A stretch of 40,810 bases of DNA, taken from assembly GCA_049324235.1 (NCBI GenBank), contig JBMOLJ010000092.1, positions 1 through 40,810 of the forward strand, in the 5' to 3' direction. The translations under genes and the position numbers were made by a program. Shown here piece after piece: positions 31,635-39,510 of the stretch (position 1 is its first letter; each line of letters begins with the position of its first letter). The notes beneath the pieces were generated by a model. That model made no database searches. It was not told where the DNA came from and saw only the letters and a program-made list of their open reading frames with translations. The DNA is from UBA1431 sp049324235. Its GTDB lineage: Bacteria; Bacillota; Clostridia; Christensenellales; UBA1431.

Positions 31635-32174
31635 TTACTTTCCGGTCTTGCCTTCCTTGCGCCGTACATATTCGTTCTCGTAGCGGATACCCTTGCCCTT
31701 GTACGGCTCCGGCGGCCGTATGCGCCGGATGTTGGCCGCCATCTCGCCCACGGCCTGCTTGTCGATCCCTTTCACGGAAATCTTGGTGGGCGCGGGCACT
31801 TCAAACTCAAGCCCGTTTTCTTCCGGTATTTCCACAGGGTGGGAATACCCCACGTTGAGCACGAGCTTGCTGCCCTGTTTCTGCGCCCTGTAACCGACGC
31901 CAACGATCTCCAGGTTCTTCTGGAAACCTTTGCTCACGCCCTCGACCATGTTGGCGATCAGGCTGCGGCTCAGGCCGTGCAGAGACCTGTGCTCCTTCTG
32001 GTCGGACGGGCGCGAGACGGTGATGCTGCCGTCTTCCAGGTTCACCGTTATATCTTTGTGTATCTTCTGGCTGAGCGTTCCCTTGGGGCCTTTGACCTCT
32101 ACGGTGTTGTTTTCGCCCACCGTGACCTGTACGCCCTTGGGGACCTCCACCGGAAGCTTACCGATCCTTGACAT
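31635..32174 (-). CDS. rplF: 50S ribosomal protein L6 (uL6)
   Basis: 179 residues, two duplicated domains. MSRIGKLPVEVPKGV at the start; SLHGLSRSLIANMVEGVSKGF and GYSHPVEI in the middle; IRRIRPPEPYKGKGIRYENE near the end. It sits near the sarcin-ricin loop. GGAGG before ATG 32174. Normal spc-operon place. Confidence 0.98.
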   Translation of the reverse strand: MSRIGKLPVEVPKGVQVTVGENNTVEVKGPKGTLSQKIHKDITVNLEDGSITVSRPSDQKEHRSLHGLSRSLIANMVEGVSKGFQKNLEIVGVGYRAQKQGSKLVLNVGYSHPVEIPEENGLEFEVPAPTKISVKGIDKQAVGEMAANIRRIRPPEPYKGKGIRYENEYVRRKEGKTGK

Positions 32175-32204
32175 TTCGTCACCTCCGCAAATAAATGCTC
32201 TCCT

Positions 32205-32603
32205 CTACCAAATGAACGCAAGCACTTCGCCGCCTACGCATTCCTTGCGCGCTTTCCTGTCGGTCATCACGCCTTTGGACGTAGAGATAATAGCGATCCC
32301 CAGGCCGCCTAAAACCTTGGGTATGTCGTCTTTCTTCGCGTATACCCTCAGTCCGGGTTTGGAAATGCGCTTGAGTCCGGTTATTGCCTGCTGCTTGCCG
32401 GGCCCGTATTTCAACATGATTTTGATCTTGCCCTGAATGCCGTCGTCAATAAACTCGAATCCTCTTATATAACCTTCATCGACCAATATCTGCGCGATAG
32501 CCTTTTTGGTGTTCGATGCCGGGACTTCTATCGTGTCGTGCTTGGCGACCAGCGCATTGCGGATGCGGGTCAATAAATCGGCAATGGGGTCTGTAACAAC
32601 CAT
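32205..32603 (-). CDS. rpsH: 30S ribosomal protein S8 (uS8)
   Basis: 132 residues. MVVTDPIADLLTRIRNALVA at the start; the C-terminal STSKGVMTDRKARKECVGGE is the conserved rRNA-binding part. S8 is an early 30S assembly protein and in E. coli represses the spc operon; such control is unproved here. AGGAGG lies before ATG 32603. Confidence 0.98.
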   Translation of the reverse strand: MVVTDPIADLLTRIRNALVAKHDTIEVPASNTKKAIAQILVDEGYIRGFEFIDDGIQGKIKIMLKYGPGKQQAITGLKRISKPGLRVYAKKDDIPKVLGGLGIAIISTSKGVMTDRKARKECVGGEVLAFIW

Positions 32604-32630
32604 CGTGCTACCTCCTTTTCCAAAAGTGCT

Positions 32631-32816
32631 TTACCAGCTGGCCTTGCGCACGCCGGGAATCTGGCCCTTATGCGCAAGCACACGAAAACAAATGCGGCAG
32701 ATGCCGTATTTTCTGAGCACGGAATGCGGACGCCCGCAAATGCGGCAGCGGGTATAGGCCCTGGTGGAAAACTTCGGGGGCTTTTGCTGCTTATTTATCA
32801 TGCTCTTTTTCGCCAT
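32631..32816 (-). CDS. rpsN: 30S ribosomal protein S14, type Z (uS14, zinc form)
   Basis: 61 residues, the short zinc-binding form with Cys24, Cys27, Cys40 and Cys43 (CRICGRPHSVLRKYGICRIC). MAKKSMINKQQ is the family start; ATG 32816 has GGGAGG upstream. An open frame of 24 extra codons lies within rplE and is not coding. It is 16 bp after rplE. Confidence 0.98.
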   Translation of the reverse strand: MAKKSMINKQQKPPKFSTRAYTRCRICGRPHSVLRKYGICRICFRVLAHKGQIPGVRKASW

Positions 32817-32832
32817 AGTTTCTTGTCCTCCC

Positions 32833-33375
32833 TTACATCTGCCCGAAGGGCATCCCCATGAGCGACAACAGTTCATGGGCTTCCTCATCCGTCTTCGCGG
32901 TAGTCACAAAAACGATGTCCATCCCGCGCACCTTCTCCACCTGGTCATACGCGATTTCCGGGAAGATGAACTGTTCCTTCACGCCCAGGGCGAAGTTGCC
33001 CCTGCCGTCGAATGACTTGGCCGAAACGCCGCGAAAGTCGCGCACGCGCGGTAAGGCTATATTGAGAAGCCTGTCGGCAAACTCATACATCCTGTTTCCC
33101 CGCAAAGTGACCTTCGCGCCCACGTTCATCCCCTCGCGCAGCTTGAAGTTCGCAACCGACCTTCGCGCACGGGTCACGACGGGTTTCTGGCCCGCTATAG
33201 TGCTCAGGTCCTTGAGTGCCGCGTCCAGCGCTTTGGGGTTGTCCTTTACATCGCCCATGCCCATGTTGATGACCACTTTCTCGAGCCTGGGTACCTGGTT
33301 CACATTATTATAACCGAATTTTTCCATCAGCGAAGGAATAATCTGGGTTACATATCTGTCTTTTAGTCTCGGCAA
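32833..33375 (-). CDS. rplE: 50S ribosomal protein L5 (uL5)
   Basis: 180 residues. It binds 5S rRNA and the P-site tRNA. Blocks: NVNQVPRLEKVVINMGMGD, GQKPVVTRARRSVANFKLRE, GMDIVFVTTAKTDEEAHELL. The start is TTG 33375, read as MPRLKDRYV, with GGGAGG 8 nt upstream; the next in-frame Met is at residue 17, which would remove the normal N-terminus. Standard rplX-rplE-rpsN order. Confidence 0.97.
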   Translation of the reverse strand: MPRLKDRYVTQIIPSLMEKFGYNNVNQVPRLEKVVINMGMGDVKDNPKALDAALKDLSTIAGQKPVVTRARRSVANFKLREGMNVGAKVTLRGNRMYEFADRLLNIALPRVRDFRGVSAKSFDGRGNFALGVKEQFIFPEIAYDQVEKVRGMDIVFVTTAKTDEEAHELLSLMGMPFGQM

Positions 33376-33400
33376 TTGAAAAACCTCCCTTCAGGCAAGA

Positions 33401-33742
33401 CTAATTATCAAAAGTCTCACCGCATTTTTTGCACACACGGACCTTGGTTCCGTCCGCTAAAAACTTGTGTGCTATACGGGTGGCTTTGCTGCATTTTGAG
33501 CAAACCAGCATGACTTTCGATGCAAAGATCGGCGCCTCGCGCTCAATGCGTCCGCCGGGCTTTTTCACGCCCTGCGGCTTCTGATGCTTCATGACCTTGT
33601 TTACGCCTTCAACAATCACTTTGCCTTTCATGGGCATCGCAGTGATCACTTTGCCTTCTTTTCCCTTGTCCTTGCCCGAAATGACCACGACGGTGTCGTC
33701 CTTCTTTACATGAAGATGTTTTGCACGCACTCTAACAGCCAC
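33401..33742 (-). CDS. rplX: 50S ribosomal protein L24 (uL24), with C-terminal zinc motif
   Basis: 113 residues. It starts 50S assembly. The KOW motif is DDTVVVISGKDKGKEGKV (about 15-32). The C-terminus carries four cysteines, Cys81, Cys84, Cys104 and Cys107 (CSKC, CKKC), a probable zinc ribbon found only in part of the family. The start is doubtful: GTG 33742 touches the AGGAGG that also holds the rplN stop; GTG 33730 is better spaced (11 nt) and gives a shorter N-terminus. Confidence 0.95.
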   Translation of the reverse strand: MAVRVRAKHLHVKKDDTVVVISGKDKGKEGKVITAMPMKGKVIVEGVNKVMKHQKPQGVKKPGGRIEREAPIFASKVMLVCSKCSKATRIAHKFLADGTKVRVCKKCGETFDN

Positions 33743-33745
33743 CTC

Positions 33746-34114
33746 CTAAAGCACTTCCGGAGCCAGAGAAACGATCTTCATATAATCCTTTTCCCTCAGT
33801 TCCCTTGCTACCGGCCCGAAGATACGTGTGCCTCTGGGCTGGTTCTGGTCATTTATGATTACGGCCGCGTTGTCGTCAAAACGGATGTAGGTGCCGTCGT
33901 TTCGGCGCTTGCCCTTTACCGACCGCACGATTACAGCGCGTACGACATCCTTTTTCTTGACTACGCCGCCCGGTGTCGCGGTTTTAACCGAAGCGATGAT
34001 AGTATCGCCGATGTTCGCAGTACGCCTGAATGAGCCGCCCAGCACGCGGATGCACATGAGTTCCTTCGCACCGGTGTTGTCCGCAGCTTTCAGCCGTGTC
34101 TGTGGTTGAATCAT
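33746..34114 (-). CDS. rplN: 50S ribosomal protein L14 (uL14)
   Basis: 122 residues. MIQPQTRLKAADNTGAKELM at the start, then RRTANIGDTIIASVK, ARGTRIFGPVARELRE-like block near 110. It bridges the 50S and 30S subunits and binds factors such as RsfS. AGGAGG precedes ATG 34114. The stop TAG is part of the ribosome site of rplX. Confidence 0.98.
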   Translation of the reverse strand: MIQPQTRLKAADNTGAKELMCIRVLGGSFRRTANIGDTIIASVKTATPGGVVKKKDVVRAVIVRSVKGKRRNDGTYIRFDDNAAVIINDQNQPRGTRIFGPVARELREKDYMKIVSLAPEVL

Positions 34115-34139
34115 GATGCGCCTCCTCTCTTGTAAGCGC

Positions 34140-34400
34140 CTAGCGCGCTTTTTCGATCACTTCTACCAGACGCCAGCGCTTATCGCGGCTAAGCGGCCTT
34201 GTTTCCATGATCTTAACGAAATCCCCCACCTGGCATTCGTTGGTTTCGTCGTGTACCTTGAATTTGGTGGTCTGGTTGATCGTCTTGCCGTACAGCGGGT
34301 GTTTCACCTTGCTCTTAATGGCAACGACGACGGTCTTATCCATTTTATTGCTCACGACTGTGCCCGTACGGGTCTTCCGGTTATTCCTTGTTTCGGTCAC
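34140..34400 (-). CDS. rpsQ: 30S ribosomal protein S17 (uS17)
   Basis: 86 residues, OB-fold. RKTRTGTVVSNKMDKTVVVA at the start; KVHDETNECQVGDFVKIMET and RPLSRDKRWRLVEVIE at the end. It is an early 30S assembly protein. The start is GTG 34400 with GGAGG about 10 nt upstream. It follows rpmC by 31 bp. Confidence 0.98.
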   Translation of the reverse strand: MTETRNNRKTRTGTVVSNKMDKTVVVAIKSKVKHPLYGKTINQTTKFKVHDETNECQVGDFVKIMETRPLSRDKRWRLVEVIEKAR

Positions 34401-34431
34401 TGGATATTCTGCCTCCTTTCGCCTTTGCCGG

Positions 34432-34635
34432 CTATACGCCCGCTGCCTTTATCTCGCGTTCCCTGATGATGGTTTTTACCCGCGCAATGTTCCTTTTGCA
34501 TTCGCGGATCAGCATAGGATTTTGCGCCTGACCGGTAGCCATCTGAAAACGCAGGTTGAAAAGTTCCGATTTCAGCTCGGTTAAACGGTCCTGCAGTTCC
34601 TTTTCCGACAGATCGTGATACACCTTAGCTTTCAT
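34432..34635 (-). CDS. rpmC: 50S ribosomal protein L29 (uL29)
   Basis: 67 residues, a two-helix hairpin: LSEKELQDRLTELKSELFNL, then RECKRNIARVKTIIREREI. It lies at the polypeptide exit tunnel and helps bind SRP and trigger factor. The true start is ATG 34635, inside the last codons of rplP (11-bp overlap). The longer open frame above it is an rplP shadow. Confidence 0.97.
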   Translation of the reverse strand: MKAKVYHDLSEKELQDRLTELKSELFNLRFQMATGQAQNPMLIRECKRNIARVKTIIREREIKAAGV

Positions 34636-35071
34636 TGCTATCACCACCCGCTTCTTCACTATTCTCCGCTCTGGCCATAAACTTGCACTTGAGCGGGAGT
34701 TTGTGCATTGCACGGCGAAGCGCTTCGCGTGCAATCTCTTCCGACACGCCCGCAACTTCAAACATGACACGTCCGGGTTTTACAACGGCCACCCAGTATT
34801 CGGGCGAGCCTTTTCCGCTTCCCATGCGCGTCTCGGCGGGCTTTTGCGTGACGGGCTTATCAGGAAAAATCTTAATCCAGACTTTGCCGCCCCTTTTCAT
34901 ATAACGCGTCATCGCGATACGCGCAGCTTCTATCTGGTTGCTGGTCACCCAGGCCGGCTCGGTCGCGACCAGGCCGTATTCACCGTAGGCAATGAAGTTT
35001 CCGCGAGAAGCCTTGCCCTTCATGCGTCCGCGCATTACGCGCCTGCGCTTGACTCTTTTTGGCATTAACAT
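34625..35071 (-). CDS. rplP: 50S ribosomal protein L16 (uL16)
   Basis: 148 residues. MLMPKRVKRRRVMRGRMKG, GLVATEPAWVTSNQIEAARI and RMGSGKGSPEYWVAVVKPGR are family blocks. It shapes the tRNA binding sites of the 50S. Its start shares one base with the rpsC stop (TAATG), with GGAGGAG upstream. The C-terminus is about ten residues longer than in E. coli L16, polar, and overlaps rpmC. Confidence 0.98.
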   Translation of the reverse strand: MLMPKRVKRRRVMRGRMKGKASRGNFIAYGEYGLVATEPAWVTSNQIEAARIAMTRYMKRGGKVWIKIFPDKPVTQKPAETRMGSGKGSPEYWVAVVKPGRVMFEVAGVSEEIAREALRRAMHKLPLKCKFMARAENSEEAGGDSNES

Positions 35072-35748
35072 TATCTGGCTCCTCCTTCCACTGCCTTTCG
35101 TTCACCGGCACGCCGGGGCTTGCCGATGATCTCGCCTTTATAGATCCATACCTTCACGCCGATGCGGCCGTATGTCGTCGCGGCTTCCGCAAAGCCGAAA
35201 TCGATGTCCGCGCGCAGGGTCTGCAGCGGTATGGAACCGTCGTGGTACCCTTCCGAGCGTGCGATCTCGGCGCCGCCCAGGCGGCCGGACACCTGCAGCT
35301 TGATTCCCTTTGCGCCGGATTTCATCGTACGGCCCATCGTCTGCTTCATGGCCCGTCTGAAAGAGATCCTCCGCTCGAGCTGGGCCGCTATATTCTCGGC
35401 AACAAGCTGTGCGTCCATATCCGGGTTCTTGATCTCGATGATGTTGACCACAACATTCTTGCCCGTAAACTTCACAAGCTCTTTTCTTAACGATTCCACG
35501 CCGGTCCCGCCTTTGCCGATGACCATGCCCGGCTTGGCAGTGTGGATGTTTACCGTAACGCGCTGGGCAGCGCGCTCTATCTCAATTTTGGAGATTCCCG
35601 CGGCATAGAGTTTCTTTTTGAGGAGTTCTCTTAGCTTATAGTCCTCATAAAGATTATCCGCAAAGTCCTTCTTGCCTGAGAACCAACGGGTATCCCAATC
35701 CTTGATTATGCCAACGCGGAATCCGTGGGGATTAACCTTCTGACCCAT
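35071..35748 (-). CDS. rpsC: 30S ribosomal protein S3 (uS3)
   Basis: 225 residues. MGQKVNPHGFRVGIIKDWDT at the start, a KH domain with VIGKGGTGVESLRKEL (GxxG loop), and the C-terminal GRLGGAEIARSEGYHDGSIP. It forms the mRNA entry helicase region with S4 and S5. The start ATG 35748 has GGAGGAGG upstream. Confidence 0.98.
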   Translation of the reverse strand: MGQKVNPHGFRVGIIKDWDTRWFSGKKDFADNLYEDYKLRELLKKKLYAAGISKIEIERAAQRVTVNIHTAKPGMVIGKGGTGVESLRKELVKFTGKNVVVNIIEIKNPDMDAQLVAENIAAQLERRISFRRAMKQTMGRTMKSGAKGIKLQVSGRLGGAEIARSEGYHDGSIPLQTLRADIDFGFAEAATTYGRIGVKVWIYKGEIIGKPRRAGERKAVEGGAR

Positions 35749-35766
35749 CTTGTGCCTCCTCCTTGA

Positions 35767-36153
35767 TTATTGAACCTGATCCAGGATAATCGTAATATGG
35801 CTGGTACGCTTGCGGATGCGGGAAGCGCTCCCCCGCGCACGCGGCATGTAGCGCTTTAACGTGGGGCCCTGGTCCGCAAAGACCTCGGCAACGTAGAGCG
35901 AATCGCGATTCAGGTCCATGTTGTTCTCAGCATTTGCAACTGCCGAGCGGAGCAGTTTCTCAACGATGGGAGAGGCGGCCTTTGGCGTATACATCAGAAT
36001 GGCTTGCGCCTCGGCGACCGACTTGCCTCGGATAAGATCGATCACGATCTTCACCTTTCTCGGAGAGATGCGCACAAAGCGCGCTTTGGCATACGGCCTT
36101 TTGTCCCTGTTCTCCTTGCGCTGCTGCGCCTTTTCTCTTTGTCTGGTTGCCAT
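35767..36153 (-). CDS. rplV: 50S ribosomal protein L22 (uL22)
   Basis: 128 residues. Conserved: AKARFVRISPRKVKIVIDLI, LLRSAVANAENNMDLN and the tunnel-lining loop PTLKRYMPRARGSASRIRKR. The N-terminus has an extra basic stretch (ATRQREKAQQRKENRDKR) before the family core. ATG 36153 has GGGAGG upstream; the longer frame runs back into rpsS. Confidence 0.97.
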   Translation of the reverse strand: MATRQREKAQQRKENRDKRPYAKARFVRISPRKVKIVIDLIRGKSVAEAQAILMYTPKAASPIVEKLLRSAVANAENNMDLNRDSLYVAEVFADQGPTLKRYMPRARGSASRIRKRTSHITIILDQVQ

Positions 36154-36169
36154 AAAAGTCTCTTCCTCC

Positions 36170-36448
36170 CTATCTTCCCGAAGACGATCGCTCGCCGGCA
36201 TGGCCGCGGTACGTACGGGTAGGAGCAAATTCTCCGAGTTTGTGTCCCACCATTTCCTCTGTTACGTACACCGGGACGTGTTTTCTTCCATCATGTACCC
36301 CGATGGTATGCCCGACCATATCGGGGAAGATGGTCGAGGCTCTCGACCAGGTCTTGATTATCTTCTTCTCGCCGTTTTCATTCATAGCGATGATCCTTTG
36401 CAATAAGCGCTCACTGACAAAGGGGCCTTTCTTGACCGACCTACTCAT
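36170..36448 (-). CDS. rpsS: 30S ribosomal protein S19 (uS19)
   Basis: 92 residues. MSRSVKKGPFVSERLLQRI, TWSRASTIFPDMVGHTIGVH and the tail FAPTRTYRGHA. It lies in the 30S head and contacts 50S. AAGGAGG before ATG 36448. Standard rplB-rpsS-rplV order. Confidence 0.98.
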   Translation of the reverse strand: MSRSVKKGPFVSERLLQRIIAMNENGEKKIIKTWSRASTIFPDMVGHTIGVHDGRKHVPVYVTEEMVGHKLGEFAPTRTYRGHAGERSSSGR

Positions 36449-36496
36449 GCAGCGTGTGCCTCCTTCCTGCTTTCACAAACCATACCGTTTGGCTTA

Positions 36497-37330
36497 TTAT
36501 TTCGTACCCCTGCGTTTGACAATAAACTTGTCGTTGGGGTTTTTCTTCTTACGGGTTTTGTGGCCCAGCGCCGGTTTGCCCCACGGCGTAACCGGTCCCG
36601 GCCTTCCGATGGGGGATTTGCCTTCGCCGCCGCCGTGCGGGTGGTCGCAGGGATTCATAACCGAACCTCTGACCGTGGGCCTGAAGCCCATGTGTCGTTT
36701 TCGCCCGGCTTTTCCGATGGAGATGTTCTCGTGGTCCGTGTTGCCGACCTGGCCAATTGTGGCCTTGGCAGCGATGGGGATCATCCGAACCTCGCCGGAT
36801 GGCAGGCGTACCTGCGAGTACTTGCCTTCCTTGGCCATCAGCTGTGCCGCCGTGCCTGCTCCCCTGCAGAGCTGGCCGCCCTTGCCCGGCTTCATCTCTA
36901 TGTTATGGATCATGGTGCCTACCGGAATCGCGCTGATGGGCAGCGCATTGCCCGGCTGGATATCCGCATCGGCGCCCGATTCTACCTTCGTGCCCACCTT
37001 AAGCCCGACGGGGGCAAGGATATAACGCTTCTCGCCGTCGGCATAATGCAATAAAGCGATATTTGCCGACCGGTTCGGATCGTATTCGATCGTCGCGACC
37101 TTGGCGGGGATGCCGTCCTTGTTGCGCTTAAAATCGATGATCCTGTATTTCCGGCGTGCTCCGCCGCCGCGGTGGCGGACGGTGATGCGTCCTTTCGCGT
37201 TGCGGCCGCCCGACTTTCTCAGGTCGGTAAGCAGCGAGCGTTCAGGGGTCCTGGTGGTGATTTCCTCAAACGTGGAAACCGACATGAACCGCCTGGCCGG
37301 AGATGTGGGATTATATTTTTTTACTGCCAT
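36497..37330 (-). CDS. rplB: 50S ribosomal protein L2 (uL2)
   Basis: 277 residues. Conserved blocks: GRNAKGRITVRHRGGGARRK, the RNA-binding core GKGGQLCRGAGTAAQLMAK, and the peptidyl-transferase-near VRGSVMNPCDHPHGGGEGK with the key His. It is needed for subunit joining. GAGGAG precedes ATG 37330. Confidence 0.98.
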   Translation of the reverse strand: MAVKKYNPTSPARRFMSVSTFEEITTRTPERSLLTDLRKSGGRNAKGRITVRHRGGGARRKYRIIDFKRNKDGIPAKVATIEYDPNRSANIALLHYADGEKRYILAPVGLKVGTKVESGADADIQPGNALPISAIPVGTMIHNIEMKPGKGGQLCRGAGTAAQLMAKEGKYSQVRLPSGEVRMIPIAAKATIGQVGNTDHENISIGKAGRKRHMGFRPTVRGSVMNPCDHPHGGGEGKSPIGRPGPVTPWGKPALGHKTRKKKNPNDKFIVKRRGTK

Positions 37331-37365
37331 CTTTTCTCCTCCTCAATTCGTATACGCCGTGGCGG

Positions 37366-37665
37366 CTACTGCACCATGTTCTCGAAGAACTCGATGCCCT
37401 TCGAACCGGGCGCGATCTGCACGTAAGCTTTCTTGACAGTCGGGCGCCTTCCCATATGCACGCCCTGGCGCTTCATCTTCCCAAGCGTGCGGACCGTGTT
37501 CACACTCTTGACCTTGACGCCGAATATCTCTTCCACCGCCTGCTTGATCTGCGTCTTGCTGGCTCTCGGGTCCACCTCGAACACATAACGCTTGTCGGAG
37601 ATGAAATCGTATGTTTTTTCGGTAAGGACAGGTTTTATGATGATGTCATACGCTGTTGCTTTCAT
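37366..37665 (-). CDS. rplW: 50S ribosomal protein L23 (uL23)
   Basis: 99 residues. AYDIIIKPVLTEKTYDF at the start, KTQIKQAVEEIFGVKVKSVN in the middle. It is at the tunnel exit and docks trigger factor and SRP. ATG 37665 is one base after the rplD stop, with GAGGAGG in the rplD end. Confidence 0.97.
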   Translation of the reverse strand: MKATAYDIIIKPVLTEKTYDFISDKRYVFEVDPRASKTQIKQAVEEIFGVKVKSVNTVRTLGKMKRQGVHMGRRPTVKKAYVQIAPGSKGIEFFENMVQ

Positions 37666-37666
37666 G

Positions 37667-38290
37667 TTATACGTATACCTCCTCTACCCTGGCCACGGCG
37701 TCGCGCGTGATGATGAACGCGTCGTAGTTGAGGATGTCCAGTACGTTGAGCGTCCCTACCTGCAGGGTCTTTACGCCGGGGAGGTTGCGCGCCGCGCGCT
37801 CCACGTCCGTATCCGTGCCGGGAAGCACGATCAGCGCCTTCGTGTTTACATCCAGATTTTTCAAGAGTTTTACCACTTCTTTTGTCTTCGGGGCCGCAAG
37901 CTCAAGGCTGTCGAGCACCAGCATCTGGTCCTCCGCCACCTTAACGGACAGCGCGCTCTTCATGGCAAGGCGCTTCTCCTTGCGGTTTATTTCCTGGCGG
38001 TAACTGCGGGGCTTGGGCGCAAAAACAACGCCTCCCTTACGCCACTGCGGCGCACGTATGGACCCCTGGCGCGCGCGTCCCGTCCCCTTCTGCCGCCACG
38101 GCTTGATGCCGCCGCCGCGGACCTCGGAACGCGTAAGCGCGGACTGTGTCCCCTGCCGCTGATTTGCCAGCTGCGCCTTCACGACATTATGCATTACATG
38201 CTCATTAATCTTGGCGGCAAAAATATCATCTTTCAAATTGATATCGCCGACTTTTGAGCCTTCCATATTATAAACTGCAACCTGGGGCAT
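37667..38290 (-). CDS. rplD: 50S ribosomal protein L4 (uL4)
   Basis: 207 residues. The tunnel loop is RSEVRGGGIKPWRQKGTGRA, followed by GSIRAPQWRKGGVVFAPKPR. In E. coli L4 represses the S10 operon; a similar role here is not shown. The start ATG 38290 (MPQVAVYN) has AGGAGG 8 nt upstream; 11 upstream open codons lie in the rplC-rplD gap. Confidence 0.97.
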   Translation of the reverse strand: MPQVAVYNMEGSKVGDINLKDDIFAAKINEHVMHNVVKAQLANQRQGTQSALTRSEVRGGGIKPWRQKGTGRARQGSIRAPQWRKGGVVFAPKPRSYRQEINRKEKRLAMKSALSVKVAEDQMLVLDSLELAAPKTKEVVKLLKNLDVNTKALIVLPGTDTDVERAARNLPGVKTLQVGTLNVLDILNYDAFIITRDAVARVEEVYV

Positions 38291-38319
38291 GGCATTTCCT
38301 CCTTTCAAAGCTTTGCTGA

Positions 38320-38946
38320 TCATTTAACCGTTGTCTTGATGACAACCAGGCTTCCTTTGGCACCGGGAAATGCGCCCTTGACCAACATGAAATTGCGTTC
38401 CGCGTCCACGCGGATCACTTCCAGGTTCTGAACGGTCACACTTTCAACGCCCATATGCCCCGGCAGTTTCTTGCTCTTGAACACTTTGGACGGCGAAGAG
38501 CACGCGCCCATGGAACCCGGGCGGCGGTGATAGCGTGAGCCGTGCGACATGGGGCCGCGGTGCTGGTTGTGGCGCTTGATCACGCCGGCAAAGCCCTTGC
38601 CCTTGGAAATGCCGCTGACATCCACTTTCTCGCCCGGCTCGAAGATATCGGCTTTGATCTCCTGTCCCACTTCGTAGCCCTCGGCATCGTCGAGCCTGAG
38701 TTCGCGCAGATAGCGCTTAAAGGGAACGCCTGCCTTTTTGAAGTGGCCCTGCCTGGGCTTTGTTACGTTCTTTTCGCGTATATCTCCGAAGCCGACCTGA
38801 ACGGCGCTGTAACCGTCAACATCAACCGTCTTCTTTTGTACGACCTGGCAGGGTCCGGCCTCCACAACCGTTACCGGAACCACTTTGCCGTCCTCGAGAA
38901 AGACCTGCGTCATCCCGAGTTTTTTCCCTAAAATGGCCTTTTTCAT
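38320..38946 (-). CDS. rplC: 50S ribosomal protein L3 (uL3)
   Basis: 208 residues. KKAILGKKLGMTQVFLEDGK at the start, VSGISKGKGFAGVIKRHNQH and GPMSHGSRYHRRPGSMGACS in the centre, KKLPGHMGVESVTVQNL later. It is one of the first proteins to bind 23S rRNA. AGGAGG before ATG 38946. Confidence 0.98.
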   Translation of the reverse strand: MKKAILGKKLGMTQVFLEDGKVVPVTVVEAGPCQVVQKKTVDVDGYSAVQVGFGDIREKNVTKPRQGHFKKAGVPFKRYLRELRLDDAEGYEVGQEIKADIFEPGEKVDVSGISKGKGFAGVIKRHNQHRGPMSHGSRYHRRPGSMGACSSPSKVFKSKKLPGHMGVESVTVQNLEVIRVDAERNFMLVKGAFPGAKGSLVVIKTTVK

Positions 38947-38977
38947 GTATGCTTACCTCCTAAGAGTCCATTCCCAC

Positions 38978-39283
38978 TTATAATTTCAATTCAATGTCGA
39001 CACCGGCGGGCAGATCCAGGCGCATAAGTGAATCAACCGTCTTGGACGTGGGGCCAAGAATGTCGATCAGGCGCTTATGCGTGCGCAGCTCAAACTGTTC
39101 TCTGGAATCCTTGTATTTATGGGTCGCCCGCAAAATGGTGATGATCTCTTTTTCGGTGGGCAGAGGAATGGGCCCCGAAACCTGGGCGCCAGTCCGTTTT
39201 GCCGTATCCACAATCCGCTCGGCCGACTGGTCGATCAGGTTATGGTCATAAGCCTTGAGCTTGATACGGATCTTCTGATTCAT
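38978..39283 (-). CDS. rpsJ: 30S ribosomal protein S10 (uS10)
   Basis: 101 residues. NQKIRIKLKAYDHNLIDQSA, SGPIPLPTEKEIITILR and EQFELRTHKRLIDILGPTSK are conserved. Also the NusE partner of NusB in antitermination. First gene of the S10 operon, with AAGGAGG 6 nt before ATG 39283 and a ~178-nt leader. Confidence 0.98.
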   Translation of the reverse strand: MNQKIRIKLKAYDHNLIDQSAERIVDTAKRTGAQVSGPIPLPTEKEIITILRATHKYKDSREQFELRTHKRLIDILGPTSKTVDSLMRLDLPAGVDIELKL

Positions 39284-39461
39284 GGATTATCCTCCTTAAA
39301 CAAATCGCACTCAAATACACTCGCCCGTGTGTGCCGTATTATTTTATACACGACGGTGCATATTCAAGCCCGTCGTCCGATCAACCGGACATGGTCCGTG
39401 AAAATTCCCCTGGCCAGAGCCGGCAACCTTCCACTTCATCCCGCTGTTGCTTTCACGCAAC
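39284..39461 (-). ncRNA. Structured 5' leader of the S10 operon
   Basis: About 178 nt from the predicted start site to rpsJ. Three hairpins can be drawn: GTTGC / GCAAC (39446-39461), CGGAC / GTCCG (39386-39398) and CGACGG / CCGTCG (39351-39375). The middle ones have alternative pairings. Likely a ribosomal-protein-controlled leader; I could not match it to a named family. Confidence 0.5.
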
Positions 39462-39467
39462 TTGTAC

Positions 39468-39496
39468 AGTATATTACATCTTCACAATAAAAGCAA
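39468..39496 (-). promoter_or_regulatory. Promoter of the S10-spc-alpha operon
   Basis: Minus strand TTGCTT (39491-39496), 17-nt spacer, TATACT (39468-39473), in AT-rich DNA just after the tuf hairpin. Confidence 0.82.
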
Positions 39497-39510
39497 TATC
39501 AAATCATCCG

